Notes: generated by a model not told the origin, from the sequence alone. Counted from the stretch's first letter, positions 53,510-63,425 are shown. The stretch: DNA of 64,000 nucleotides from Tretioscincus oriximinensis (GCA_022410635.1 JAJVDF010000191.1:1932947-1996946); one strand, 5' to 3'. Translations and numbers: made by a program.

Positions 53510-53698
53510 GCTGCTCAAGAACCAGGGTTGGATAAAAAACAGGGTTGAAAAATAATAATAATAAAACATTTATTTATGACACTCCTTTCAAAACAGGCCA
53601 GCTCACATAGCTTTTTTTGCTTTCTGTACAACAGAACACCATGTGCTGACCCTAGCTGCTCAAGAACCAGGGTTGGATAAAAAACAGGGTTGAAAAAT
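53510..53698 (+). repeat. 44-bp exact direct repeat flanking a SINE fragment
   Basis: GCTGCTCAAGAACCAGGGTT and the following 24 bases occur at 53510-53553 and 53655-53698 without a mismatch. Between is a reversed Sauria-type SINE piece (CACATAGC.TTTTTTTGCTTTC, ACAACAGAACACC). Confidence 0.9.
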
Positions 53699-53747
53699 CT
53701 TTAGATGATACAAAGTTCAAATTGTGCATGAAATAGGATGAAATATA

Positions 53748-53935
53748 AGAAGAGCCCTGCTGAATTATGCCAAAGCCCATCAATTGAACCTGGGCAGTCT
53801 GAAGCAGAAGGCAGCAAACCCCCCACCTGTTCTTGACTCCTTGCAAATGATACGTCAAGAATTCTGCTTATTGCTCCTTTCCAGGGGCAGAATGAAGAGA
53901 TCCATCCTAGTAACTAATTTGTCCTTAGAAGAACA
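53748..53935 (-). mobile_element. CR1 LINE 3'UTR fragment, diverged
   Basis: ATATAAGAAGAGCCCTGCTG, CTGGGCAGTCTGAAGCAGAAGG, GATCCATCCTAGTAACTAATTTG. Confidence 0.7.
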
Positions 53936-54191
53936 GAAGGTACAATTGACCACCAGCTCAGTTCATGCAAAAATATTGCTGAAACTGACTATGAACAAAG
54001 GCAAAATGAACTGTTCGATGCACAATCAACCAGATGCATCTTTCTCCTCCAGGCATTTTCCTCTACTTGAGAGGATTTTCTTCTGCCTCTTAGCTCCTTT
54101 TCACCTAGTTCATCCCCATATCACATTTATATGCCTTTGTCATCTCCCACATACAGTTTTCTATAAAGTCTGTTCCTGACATTAGTCCCGA
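53936..54191. other. Intron 5, nothing recognised
   Basis: No gene or named repeat. Confidence 0.4.
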
Positions 54192-54355
54192 GCATTTGAA
54201 GAAGTAGACATGTCTACGAAAGCTCCTGCCTCCTACCTTTCTCTTGTGTTAGTTTCCAAGGGCTACTAGCCCCTTGGCTGGACTTTCTACTAACATGTCT
54301 ATTTCTCTGAAAAAGGCAAAACGATATGGCCAAAATGATACATTGGAATAAAATA
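54192..54355 (+). mobile_element. Penelope-like terminal repeat, long copy
   Basis: TTTGAAGAAGTAGACATGTCTACGAAAGC, CTTGTGTTAGTTTCCAAGGG, CTAACATGTCTATTTCTCTG, then GGCCAAAATGATACATTGGAATAAAA, which matches the outer end of the 41.5-kb copy. Confidence 0.6.
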
Positions 54356-54665
54356 AAGGAGTATTCACTAAGAAGAACTGGTGGGATCCAATGTGGGATC
54401 TGATGTTGTGATTTGTAATGTGTTCTGTCAGTCCATCTTAATAATACATTTCAAAAAATCTTGCTTGAATTCTCAACAATTCCCTTCTTTTTTGCAAATG
54501 TCTATTACTACGCAGCCTCCCCTGATAATAGATAATAGCCCAGGGGAATTTTTGCTGAAATAATAAAAAATATTTTGCAGTTAGCAAATGTATTCTAGTG
54601 CATTGCCTTAGGTGGTCTGTTTTAGTTTCATTTTTTTCACACCCACTCTGCCCTTGTATCAACAG

Positions 54666-54755
54666 GAAGGCCTAGCGAGAAAGTTAAAAAATGGATACAA
54701 AAAAGGTTAAAACCCTCATAACATATATATACATATATGTACTGCTGATAACCAG
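54666..54755 (+). CDS. PDGFA: PDGFA exon 6: alternative C-terminal retention exon
   Basis: Alternative exon of the long isoform. Acceptor is TATCAACAG|GAAGG (AG at 54664-54665). With the G from exon 5 it reads GRPSEKVKKWIQKRLKPS and stops at TAA (54720-54722). In mammals this exon gives GRPRESGKKRKRKRLKPT, a basic motif that keeps the long form bound to heparan sulfate and the cell surface. Here the frame, length and both ends match, but the central R-K-R is replaced by W-I-Q, which reduces the basic cluster. The donor I favour is ACCAG|GTAGGA (GT at 54756), because the bases before it match the end of the human exon; this makes the exon 90 nt, about 21 nt longer than the human 69 nt, the extra being AT-rich sequence after the stop. 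A weaker donor at 54739 is possible. Coding identity is secure; activity as a retention signal is uncertain. Confidence 0.88.
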
Positions 54756-54800
54756 GTAGGACCAAGATATCAAAACTATGTTTAATGCCAGAAGCAATGG

Positions 54801-54945
54801 AAAATACAATCATACAATCATACAATCATAGAGTTGGAAGGGACCTCCAGAGGCCTTCATGGGGTCCAATCTGCTGCTTAATGTAGGATTCGCTAAACCA
54901 TCCCAGACAGATGGCTGCCAGCCTCTGTTTGAAGACTCCNATTGA
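54801..54945 (-). mobile_element. CR1 LINE, bird-type subfamily, 3' end
   Basis: ATACAATCATACAATCATAGAGTTGG tail, GGGACCTCCAGAGGCC, GACAGATGGCTGCCAGCC. Only about 45 bp after exon 6. Confidence 0.85.
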
Positions 54946-55878
54946 AGTCTTCAATACAATGAAGCACACCATTGATTTGTGTTTAGAATGCTGATTTAGA
55001 ACAGTGGAGAAATCAAAGTAATGATTTGTCAAACTGATTTGCTTGACAATTTCTGCAAGTATCNCTATCTCTTTTTTCCATTTTCTTCCCAATTAATCTA
55101 TTTCAAACTCTTGATTTCTCTAGATCTCCTTCATTTCTGAGAGCTGAACCTTGTCTGTGATAATTCTGGGGCATTGCTTGGCTGGGGACGGTGACAGGAA
55201 ATGTTACTAGCTTTGGGGTGTATTATGGCATTTTTGAGCATCAAGTAATGGNCTGAACTGTTTCAGTTGGTTCATGAATTGGAGCGAACCAGCTGTTTCA
55301 CAAATGTTCATGTCAGACTGAATATTCAGTTCTATGAATATTTCAAAGCTTAGTTGAATTGAACTAGTCCTGTGTTGAATGAAAACTGTTTAAGCTACGT
55401 GCACACAGCTATTTTCTACCTCATTTGGCGCACACATGTCTCAGACCCATGTGCTAAGCACTTTTCAGTAGTCAACCTGCAATAAACACCATTTATCGCG
55501 GAGTAAACTATTGCTCAGATATTCAGATACCATTGTGGAGAACCCCTGTACTCGCGTGTGCACAAATCAGATGCAAGATATTAAAACAAGTGAGAACGTG
55601 GCTGTTGTTTCTATTGGCGGTTGCGAGCTAAAAAAACCCCTCTCTTGGACTGTGATGAGATCATGAGCGATGTTATGGAACTGGGGCATTGGTGATGTTT
55701 GATGTGCACGGGCATGCAATTGATATATTCTGGATTATAGCATTGTAGCNGTTTTTAAGGTGTCGTGCGCACGCAGCCTTAGTCAAATAGTCTACGTTCA
55801 CTGAATTGCTGGCCTCGAAAAGGACATTTTTAATTTGTTGAACTGAATGGTTGGATGCTTGATACAATAATGAATTAT
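54946..55878. other. Intron 6, nothing recognised
   Basis: About 0.9 kb without gene or named repeat. Confidence 0.4.
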
Positions 55879-56150
55879 GAGAGCCAGTTTGGTGCAGTGG
55901 TTGAGTGTTGGACTCGTACCTGGTAGTCTCCCGGTTCGATTCCTCACTCCTCCGCNAAAGCCAGCTGGGTGACCTTGGACCACTCACAGTTCTTTGAACT
56001 CTCTCAGCCCCACTTACTCCACAGGGTGTCTGTTGTGGAGAAAGCAACGAAAGCTATGTGAGCCGCCCTATGGTTGGCCGCCCTGAGACCTTCNGGTTTA
56101 GGGCAGGATACAAGTACAAATAAATNAATTAATTAATTAATAAATAAACA
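55879..56150 (+). mobile_element. Sauria/ACA-type SINE just before exon 7
   Basis: GAGAGCCAGTTTGGTGCAGTGG (A box), CCCGGTTCGATTCCTCACTCC (B box), GGTTTAGGGCAGGATACAAGTAC and AAAT-rich tail. Complete and little diverged. Confidence 0.93.
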
Positions 56151-56197
56151 ATCTATTTCTGTTTTTTCTCCCTCCCGCCTTTCTTTTTTCCTCACAG

Positions 56198-56208
56198 ATG
56201 TAAGGTGA
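56198..56208 (+). CDS. PDGFA: PDGFA exon 7: last codons of the short isoform (DVR, stop)
   Basis: Acceptor TTTTTTCCTCACAG|AT follows a strong pyrimidine tract. When exon 5 is joined directly, its last G plus AT gives Asp, followed by GTA AGG TGA, so the short isoform ends DVR, the same terminus as mammalian PDGF-A short form. When exon 6 is included, translation stops earlier and this exon is wholly 3'UTR. The bases after the stop match the start of the human 3'UTR (GGTGAAAATAAGC; then GGGACATGGATGTA). A Sauria-type SINE ends only 47 bp upstream of the acceptor. Confidence 0.93.
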
Positions 56209-57055
56209 AAATAAGCTAGAAAATTCATTTCTCTCCGGGACATGGATGTAGATGGTGTATCACATTCCTGAACCTACCGTGTATGGTGCTTTATTGACAG
56301 TATACTTTGTTCATTCCCCTGTGTGGAAGGGGAAAAAAACTGAACTTAAGACACAAACTAGAGAAAAAGAGAGAAAGAAAGAAAGAAAGAAAGAAAGAGA
56401 AAGACTTCATGACAACAGAGACAATGTACATTTGTTTAATATGACATCAAAGCAAGTATTGTAGCACTCTACGGAAAAACAACAACTCAACATTTCCCTG
56501 TCCAAAAAGCAGAAAAAGAAATATAGACAGAGGGGGAAAGGATACCAAAAATTACTAAAAGAAGAGTATATTTCCTCTTAAAAGAGCGGTCAATGGTGCT
56601 TTCTTCCCCCTGCTTGTTTATGTCGAGAAATGTGCCTGTGTTCTTGGCGAAGGTGGATGGACAGCAATCAGCTTCAGACACACAAACACAAACTGACACA
56701 CAAACACAAACCAACTCACAAACACACACTCCACTTACAGAATGTATTCAGTGCCACAGCAGACACTATAGAAGTGGTGTGATTTTTGCTTGGCGGGTTC
56801 TTTTAAAGTTTATTAAAAATAAATAAATTCTGGGGCGCCTTAAGTGGATGGTTATTTTATTTTTATTTTTTACACCATAAAGTTATTATTAAGCTTTCTT
56901 TTTACTCTTTGCCTAGCTTTTTATTATCTTTCTGGACTACCTTTTACCGATAACCCATATAGAAGACTGCTGTAGCATTGAACTGAAACGGAGTACGCAA
57001 GACAAGTATGGAATTTTTTCTTTTCTTTCTCCTAGTGGGATGAAGATGTATTAAA

Positions 57056-57061
57056 AATAAA
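57056..57061 (+). terminator. PDGFA: Internal poly(A) signal of PDGFA
   Basis: AATAAA inside the conserved block GATGTATTAAAAATAAAAAATGG, at the place of the AATAAA in the same block of the human 3'UTR. It would give a 3'UTR of about 0.87 kb. Use of this site is inferred. Confidence 0.6.
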
Positions 57062-58361
57062 AAATGGTATACCTATGCATAATTTTCTAAATGTTTCTTG
57101 GTTCATGTCCCTCCATTTCAACACCCATGATTTTGAAAACAGTGGCTTTCAAAAATGTTCCTAAGGAGTCTTGCGTCTGATAAAGCTTTAACTGGTTGTT
57201 TCATGTCATTTCGGAATGGAGGGCAAAGAATAGAAAAAACAAGTTCCCAAAATAGCCAGATAGCAGCCAAATCCGACAACAATGAAACCAACTTCTGTAA
57301 GGACATACTAGTGTTTTCTTCTAAGCCTTCTAGATCTATGGGTTATTCCACAATGGCCACTCTGCTGGACCAGTAAACATACTAGAAGCAACATACTCGG
57401 ATCCCTCATGCAAAACCCATGTACCACATAGGCCAAAAATTGTGTGCACCTGATCTGATTACATGACTTCCACCCCAGCCCTGGAAATGACATCAATCAA
57501 GATGTCCTTTCTGGAAATGGAATCAGAAATGACATAATCCCTGATGTCACTCCTGGAACGAAGGTCCAGAAATGATATCCTGTATGGTGTCGTTGGCAGT
57601 TATATAGTACCTCCAGTACCAATACACATTCCGTGTACCTCATGAGAAGATGTAACTATCTGATTACCTGTACGCAAATAACATACAGTTCCCGTGGCTA
57701 ACTAGAAGACACTCTCCTATATGGTCTAAGGCTCTGCCCCTCAGTCTTCACCCCTTAGACTGCCCCTGGAGGGGAATCTTTGCTTAGACCACACCCATGT
57801 GCAGAAGAGAGGTTCTTAGATAGACTCCTGCTCTAGTTTGCTTAATTTGATGTTTGTTGGTATTTCAGAATAATGTTGCTTCCAGAATTATTGCATATCG
57901 TCCTGATGGCCCTTACATCTGGATATTATGATAGTGTGAAATACCTGTAGCTGTAGGGCCAATATTTTCAACATGACTTGGCAATGTATACGTAGATTGA
58001 CCATTCCCGAGGCAAAATATCATGCAAACAGACTTCCAGACCAGTTGAGTTTTCTTACTTCATTGCAAAAGCACAGGCTGGGGAGTTAATTTCCTCTGAA
58101 ATAAAGTGACTGTGGAATTTTACTCCTGTATCCTGGGACTGTGTTGGGATTACTACAGACATGTGTGGCAGTTCCAACTTTGTGGAGAAATTATCACATG
58201 TTTTATAACCTGTATAGAGGCAATGGTAGTTTGTTGGGCTGGCACAGTGGCCGGTGTGGAATTGGCCCATAATTGTATGAATCTACAGTAGTGAATGGTA
58301 TTCTACAATGATTACTATATGTAAACCAATGAGCGAGTGAAAGAAAAACGACTCGTATCCA

Positions 58362-58911
58362 AGGCCCTGTCCACACTTGGCATTATTCCAGGCTATGTCC
58401 TGAAAATGGGGCCTGCCACAGTCTACTTGGGCATGTGGATGATCAAGTTTGAATAAGTAAGAAAGGTATTTCCGAGTCTAAGGTTCTGAGGTGGCACTTG
58501 CCAATGTCATGGCTCCAGCTGCTGAAGACCATCCAGGAAGGCAGTGGCAGAAGCCCTGGTGGTGGCCAGTTCCACAACCGTAAGGGCTCCTACTGGCTAC
58601 TGGAAGGCCTTGATCCCAGGCCCACCTCAGCTTCAGACTCTGCCTCAGTAGCCCGTGGGCTGCCACCCTTGGCCAAAGCTCAGTGCCTCAATGCTGTGTT
58701 CTGCTGCCGTATCCAGAGCAGCTACCTAGCCACCATCCTGTTGCTGCCTCCCATCTACCTCTTGCTGGTGCGGCTGAGGTCAGTTTGGTAGCCACTTGGT
58801 AGGAAGAGCTGCCACTGGGGTAGGCAAGCAGAAGACCGCATCGGGGTCGGCCAGGCTTCACCACTTGTTCTGAGTTATAACTGGAGTGACGCCCAATATG
58901 GACAGGGCCTA
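58362..58911. mobile_element. TIR element inside the PDGFA 3'UTR
   Basis: Inverted ends AGGCCCTGTCCACACTTGGC (left) and GCCCAATATGGACAGGGCCT (right), GC-richer interior with a 97-aa chance frame. No clear target duplication, no transposase. Probably a hAT-type non-autonomous element. Confidence 0.65.
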
Positions 58912-59513
58912 AGACCCACTCTCTGTAACCTGAGACAGCAAATATATCTCATTACCTTCAGCCTCAGTTTCAAAATGGATTTATGGGCGAACTTTGATAG
59001 AATTTCATTTGGAAATATAATAAAATAAGGCTCCTGAGGTAAGGAATTTTGAAAGTCACTGTTACTGTTTTTTTTTTAATTATTTTTTTAAAAAAAATTG
59101 CAAACCTACTTGATGTGCATAAGCAACTTTAGGCTGTATGCAAGCAAAAATACCCCCTTCCCCCTTTTAAAACGACTTCTGCCAGTTGTCCACAAGTGAT
59201 ATTGTGGTAGCAATTGCTGTTTTTCTCTGTGGACAAATCCCTTTTGCTATTTCACATGTTTAATCTATGTGAGATGTACAAACTCTTCTTGTTATTCGTA
59301 TTGTATGATGTCACTGTGGCACTGGGAAAAACCCTGCCGGAAAGCCTAAAATCTTTATTTTTGGTATTAAAAAAAAGAGAAAAATTATGATTTATGTGTA
59401 TTCAACAAAATAAGTGTTTCCTTTTTTTTTTTCCTTTGTAAAGGTGAAGTTTGTATTTTTTATCTAAAATTAATGGTTTTATATACCTGAAAGAGCCTGC
59501 TATGTTTTCTTGA

Positions 59514-59538
59514 ATTAAAAGAAAGGGTGGGGAATAAA
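59514..59538 (+). terminator. PDGFA: Distal poly(A) signals of PDGFA
   Basis: ATTAAA at 59514-59519 directly follows the last conserved UTR block (GAGCCTGCTATGTTTTCTTG), and AATAAA is at 59533-59538. Human transcripts end shortly after the same block. I place the gene end at about 59545. Confidence 0.7.
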
Positions 59539-59683
59539 AAAATAAATGAAATAAAATACAAATGTCACAAAGCAAGATACGGGTAATGGGTGAACTTGGG
59601 GGGAAAAGCTTTCTAGTTTATAAAAACATATTTATTTGTTTTTCTTCATGCAAGGCAGAAAGCATTATGCTTTATTCCTTAGA

Positions 59684-59782
59684 TCTTCAGTTCTGCTCGC
59701 CACACCTTAGGAAGGATATTGCAGGATTGAAAAAGGCAGCAAAAAGGGATACAAGGGTGATCAAGGGAATGGAAAGGAACAG
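59684..59782 (+). mobile_element. CR1 LINE coding fragment
   Basis: Frame reads LQFCSPHLRKDIAGLKKAAK and RVIKGMER, the CR1 ORF2 segment homologous to FWSPHLKRDILELEK. First repeat after the gene end. Confidence 0.7.
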
Positions 59783-59877
59783 AGGCTCAATCCCCATGGT
59801 CTATTTCCTATGCATTTTAGGCAATTTTACCTTCTGTCCACCACACAGAACCATGCACGTCCAGCATTCCACATGCC

Positions 59878-60093
59878 TAGGCTGACCAGATGACCCCTTT
59901 GGGGGGGGGGGGGGTTGAAAATCCGTTTTGGGGTGCCCCCCGTTTTTTTCTGAGAAAAAAAAATTAAAAACAAAAAAAGTTTTGAAAAAAAATCTTTTTT
60001 TGAAAACAAATTCCTTAGGAAAAACTGGGAGGCACCCCCAAACCGGGTTTTCAACCCCACCCCACCCCAAAAGGGGGTCATCTGGTCAGCCTA
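59878..60093. mobile_element. Palindromic MITE, copy 2
   Basis: TAGGCTGACCAGATGACCCC ... GGGGTCATCTGGTCAGCCTA, 216 bp, same self-complementary interior as 12.85 kb. No target duplication seen. Confidence 0.85.
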
Positions 60094-60197
60094 TTAAATT
60101 AAAAGTCTTTACTGCTGAGAAAATAATCTCTGCATATTATTCAATTTAACAGCCACCAATTTGTAAAGCCCGAAAGAAAAGCTGCCACAGAGCTTCA

Positions 60198-60352
60198 GTA
60201 TGCAAATTGCAAAATGCTCATTGGCTCTTGTCTAGTAGATTGCCTGGGAGTTGTGTGCAGGCTCCCAGAGAATGCTGGGGCTTGTAGTCAGGAAAATGCA
60301 GCAATTATTTCTGGGATTTATGATGTCACAAGAATTGTCAGGATGTGCCAAG
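60198..60352 (-). repeat. Unclassified dispersed repeat, copy 2
   Basis: AAAATGCTCATTGGCTCTTG ... CAGCAATTATTTCTGGGATTTATGATGTCAC; inverse of 7100-7243. Confidence 0.55.
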
Positions 60353-60446
60353 GACAGAAAGGGAACTGCGAGGAAGACTGAAGGTGAATGGGGACATCCT
60401 TGGGATTTAAAACTTGTGCAAGATCTGTTGGGATCTGATTGAAGGA

Positions 60447-60541
60447 TATTGGTGCAATTGGGAGGCCACAGTGTAAGTCAGAATGCTGGACTAGACGGGC
60501 TCTGGCCTCCTTCAGCAGGGCTCCTCTTATGTTCTTATGAT
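60447..60541 (+). mobile_element. CR1 LINE tail
   Basis: GGTGCAATTGGGAGGCC, AGAATGCTGGACTAGACGGG, CTCCTCTTATGTTCTTATG. Confidence 0.8.
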
Positions 60542-61496
60542 ATAAAAATCAGGTATGCACAGAGAAAAAACTATTCCATCAAAGAACACAAGAACCAGAG
60601 AGCTCTCTTTGGTGGGCGTGGAGAGTTAAGACTAGTGGTGGGATTCAGCCAGTTTGCACTACTTTGGGCGAACCACTTGTTAAAGATTTCCCTCCACCGT
60701 ACGATGTACAAGGATCTCAAATGCTAAATGTACAAGAATGTCTCCCTCGGCTTCTCCCGATGTCATTTCCCGTGGCTGCTTCCAGAAACATCATCTCAAG
60801 TGGTATCATTTCTGGTTGCAGTTTTCGGAGCGCTGCCTTATCTACCCCATGCATGATCACCTCTTAAATGCCCTCTTTGATGGCTGAAGAGACCCAGATA
60901 TGACATAGGCTCCGTTCCTGCTATTCAGTTGTACAGTTTATCAGCCGAAGTGTGTAAAAATTCCTTATATAGTAATATTGACTTGCAGACAGAGGGAGGG
61001 AATGAATAATCATTGTGGGGAGGGGGAGGGGGTAGTGGTCTTTGCAAGTATCAGTTTTATTGACGAGTTGCTGACAATTCCTTGGAAGTGGAAGTCTGAA
61101 GCTGGCGCATCTGGTCTACCTCTGCATGCTTGACTTCGGTTGGAGTCATGGGAGACTGAGTATTTTGATGTGCAGGAAACAGCCAGCTAATGATAAGATA
61201 ATAAGCCTCATTTCACCGTACCATTATTTACCTGTTACGACAAATGGGTCAAACATTGGCTTGTCATTGGAGGCCAGGGCCTTTGGAAAGGCCACATGGA
61301 GTTCAAACGGTCTGTGGAGAAGAAGGACCAAGATTGACTACTTTAAGATATCTGAGGCGGAGAGTTTGAGTCATATGTTTCAGAAACGGAGACTTGGAAA
61401 CAGGAGTGTCTAGTTAAGGCAAAATGGTTCCCTAACAAGGAAAGGAAGATGGTGGTTTTCACAGTCATCTGAATGGGACCCATTAAAGATTGAGAA
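60542..61496. other. Intergenic DNA with a small CR1 relic
   Basis: 60835-60900 (CCCCATGCATGATCACCTCTTAAATG, GGCTGAAGAGACCCAG) is a reverse CR1 coding piece. Otherwise nothing recognised. Confidence 0.4.
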
Positions 61497-61660
61497 CCAG
61501 CCTGGCCTTGTCTTAGAGGGCTGGACTCTCATCTGGAGGATGCCAGTAGACTCTGCGCTCCTTTCTGAAGCCAGATGAGCAGCCTTAATCTAGTCACAGG
61601 TCTTCAGGGCAGCCCCCACCTGCTTCACAAGGGGTGGGTTGTAAAGAGAGGAACAGATGC
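61497..61660 (+). mobile_element. Sauria/ACA-type SINE, diverged
   Basis: AGGGCTGGACTCTCATCTGGAGG, GAAGCCAGATGAGCAGCC, CCCACCTGCTTCACAAGGGG; its 3' end runs into the CTT tract. Confidence 0.55.
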
Positions 61661-61661
61661 C

Positions 61662-62165
61662 AACTCCTCCTCTTCTTTCTCTTCTTCTGCTTTTTTCTCT
61701 TTTTTCTCTTTTTTCTCTTCTTCTGCTTCTTTCTCTTCTTCTGCTTCTTTCTCTTCTTCTGCTTCTTTCTCTTCTTCTGCTTCTTCTTCTAGTTCTTCTT
61801 CTAGTTCTTCTTCTTCTAGTTCTTCTTCTTCTAGTTCTTCTTCTAGTTCTTCTTCTTCTTTTTCTTCTTCTTCTTCTTCTTCTAGTTCTAGTTCTAGTTC
61901 TAGTTCTAGTTCTAGTTCTAATTCTAATTCTAATTCCTCCTCTCTTTCCTTTTCTTCTTTATATTCCCCTTTTCCTCCTTCAACTTCTTCTCTTCCTCTT
62001 TACCTCTTCTGCCCTTCCTTCTGTCTCCTTCTCCTCTTCTTCTCCTCTTTTTCTTCATCTCCTTTTTTGTTGTGGTCCTCCTTTTATTTTTTCTATCTCC
62101 TCCTCCATTTTTCTATCCCCTCCTTCTCTTCTTCTATCTCCTTCCACCTCTTCCTCCTTCCCAAA
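61662..62165 (+). repeat. 500-bp polypyrimidine (CTT/CTTCTAGTT) tract
   Basis: Almost pure C/T on the + strand, with CTTCTT, TTCTAGTTCTAG and TCCTCC sub-repeats. The long Ser- and Leu-rich frames here (up to 290 aa) are translations of the repeat. Confidence 0.95.
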
Positions 62166-62410
62166 GTGGCCTCATCTCATGCAGAAGAAGGGAAAACCTT
62201 CCACTCTAATTTGTTCCATTTAAACCTCCTACCAATTAAGAATATTTATAGGTATATATTTTATCTATTAACTGGGTGTGACTTTTCTTCCATTGTCTGG
62301 AGAACAGCAATGTATTTTTCACACTCATTCATTTCACATTTTGTAGCTGACTTTTTAAAATCTTTTTTGTGTTGTTTTATTTTTACAGTCGTTGCTACTA
62401 TCAACAGCAA
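62166..62410. other. Intergenic DNA, nothing recognised
   Basis: No gene or named repeat. Confidence 0.4.
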
Positions 62411-62555
62411 TGTATTTATTTGTGTTTATATCCCATCCTCTATCTGAAGGTCTCAGGGCGGCCAACAATAAGAACAACAATATAAAATTAATATTAAAAA
62501 CAGTATCAAAAAAGCGGGAAGAAAAATAACATTGCAATCAACATCTGGAAGGAGT
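62411..62555 (-). mobile_element. L2-like LINE 3' end
   Basis: ATTTATTTGTGTTTATATCCCATCC, GAAGGTCTCAGGGCGGCCAAC. Confidence 0.55.
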
Positions 62556-62589
62556 TTTTAATGTACATTTTTCTACACGAGGACATAAA

Positions 62590-62879
62590 AGGAGACATGT
62601 TTTATCAGGTCACAGACCATCTAGCCTAGGATTCTCACATAAAATCTGGGATAGAGTTTTGGTCCTTTAATGGGCGTGAAAAGAAGCCTCTTCTACAGCC
62701 ATGAAAAGTTCAAAACTCTATCTCATATTTTATGTAGGAACTCTAATCTAGTCCAGCATTCTGTCATCAGTTACTTCTGTATATCTCAGGCAGCAGAAAA
62801 AAGAAAAAACGTACCCCTGAATCATGAAAATGGCTTTTAAAGTTATTTAAAGGCTCTCTCTCCAACCTGGAGAATGTAA
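62590..62879 (-). mobile_element. CR1 LINE 3'UTR, strongly diverged pieces
   Basis: CAGGTCACAGACCATCTAGCC and AATCTAGTCCAGCATTCTGTC...CTCAGGCAGCAGAA. Confidence 0.45.
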
Positions 62880-63425
62880 GAATATAAGATATACAGAGAG
62901 GAACCTAAGAGGAGCNCTGCTGAATAGGACCACAGCCCCATCCAGTCCAATATTCTGTCTCACCCAGCGACCCACCAATTGCACCTGGGCAGTCTCATGC
63001 AGAAGAATGCAAAATTGGCACCTGTTCTCCACAGAATAGGAAGTTGCCACCCATATGCTAGTGTAGACTATGGGGCCTGCCATAGTCTACACTGGTATCT
63101 GGGTGAGCCAAATGGGGGGCTGCCATACACTACACTAATACACCAACTCTACCTTGGTAGTCTCAAGCAGAAGATGGCAAAACTGGCACCTGTCCTCCAT
63201 AGAATAGGAAGTTGCCACCCACATGCTAGTGTAGACTATGGAGCCTGCCATAGTCTACACTGGTACACCAACTGTACCTTGGCAGTCTCAAGCTGAAGAA
63301 GGCAAAACCGGCACCTGTTCTCGGCACCCTGCAGGGTACTGCCTGATGCTCCATCCTGGAGGCTTCCATCCATCCATCCCAGTAGCCACTGATACACTTA
63401 GTTTCCATGAACTTGTCTAAAACTA
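62880..63425 (-). mobile_element. CR1 LINE 3' end with internal tandem duplication
   Basis: GAACCTAAGAGGAGCNCTGC, ACCAATTGCACCTGGGCAGTC, then a block containing CAGAATAGGAAGTTGCCACC and a hairpin, repeated at about 63003-63100 and 63170-63268, then the usual CATCCCAGTAGCCACTGATACAC...CATGAACTTGTC. Confidence 0.75.

Larger units (their letters stand above)
56209..59545 (+). other. PDGFA: PDGFA 3'UTR
   Basis: Several islands match the human PDGFA 3'UTR in order: 56235-56330 (CATGGATGTAGATGG, then CATTCCTGAACCTACC and GGTGCTTTATTGACAG); 56420-56470 (ACATTTGTTTAATATGACATC and CAAGCAAGTATTGTAGCACT); 56835-56980 (CCTTAAGTGG, ACACCATAAAGTTATTATTAA, ACTCTTTGCCTAGC); 57043-57103 (GATGTATTAAAAATAAA, GGTATACCTATGCAT, CTAAATGTTTC); and 59345-59520 (AATCTTTATTTTTGGTA, GTAAAGGTGAAGTTTGTAT, GTTTTATATACCTGA, GAGCCTGCTATGTT). 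The gap between the last two islands is about 2.2 kb, larger than in human as I recall it, and contains a TIR element. Short GAAA and CACAAA microsatellites lie at 56362-56402 and 56674-56745. Confidence 0.88.

Noticed and set aside
53360..53569. Poly-Ser / poly-Asp frames
   Set aside because: Translation of the (ATG)n microsatellite on both strands.
54739..54740. GT at 54739 as donor of exon 6
   Set aside because: Poor context (GTACTG); the GT at 54756 has CAG|GTAGGA and its preceding bases match the end of the human exon.
58498..58791. 97-aa frame in the PDGFA 3'UTR
   Set aside because: Lies inside a TIR element; no recognisable protein.
60601..60720. A further exon or gene downstream of PDGFA
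   Set aside because: Only short frames without domains; a nearby CR1 tail explains part of the sequence.
61575..62447. 290-aa Ser-rich and 188-aa Leu-rich frames
   Set aside because: Direct translation of the CTT polypyrimidine tract in two frames.
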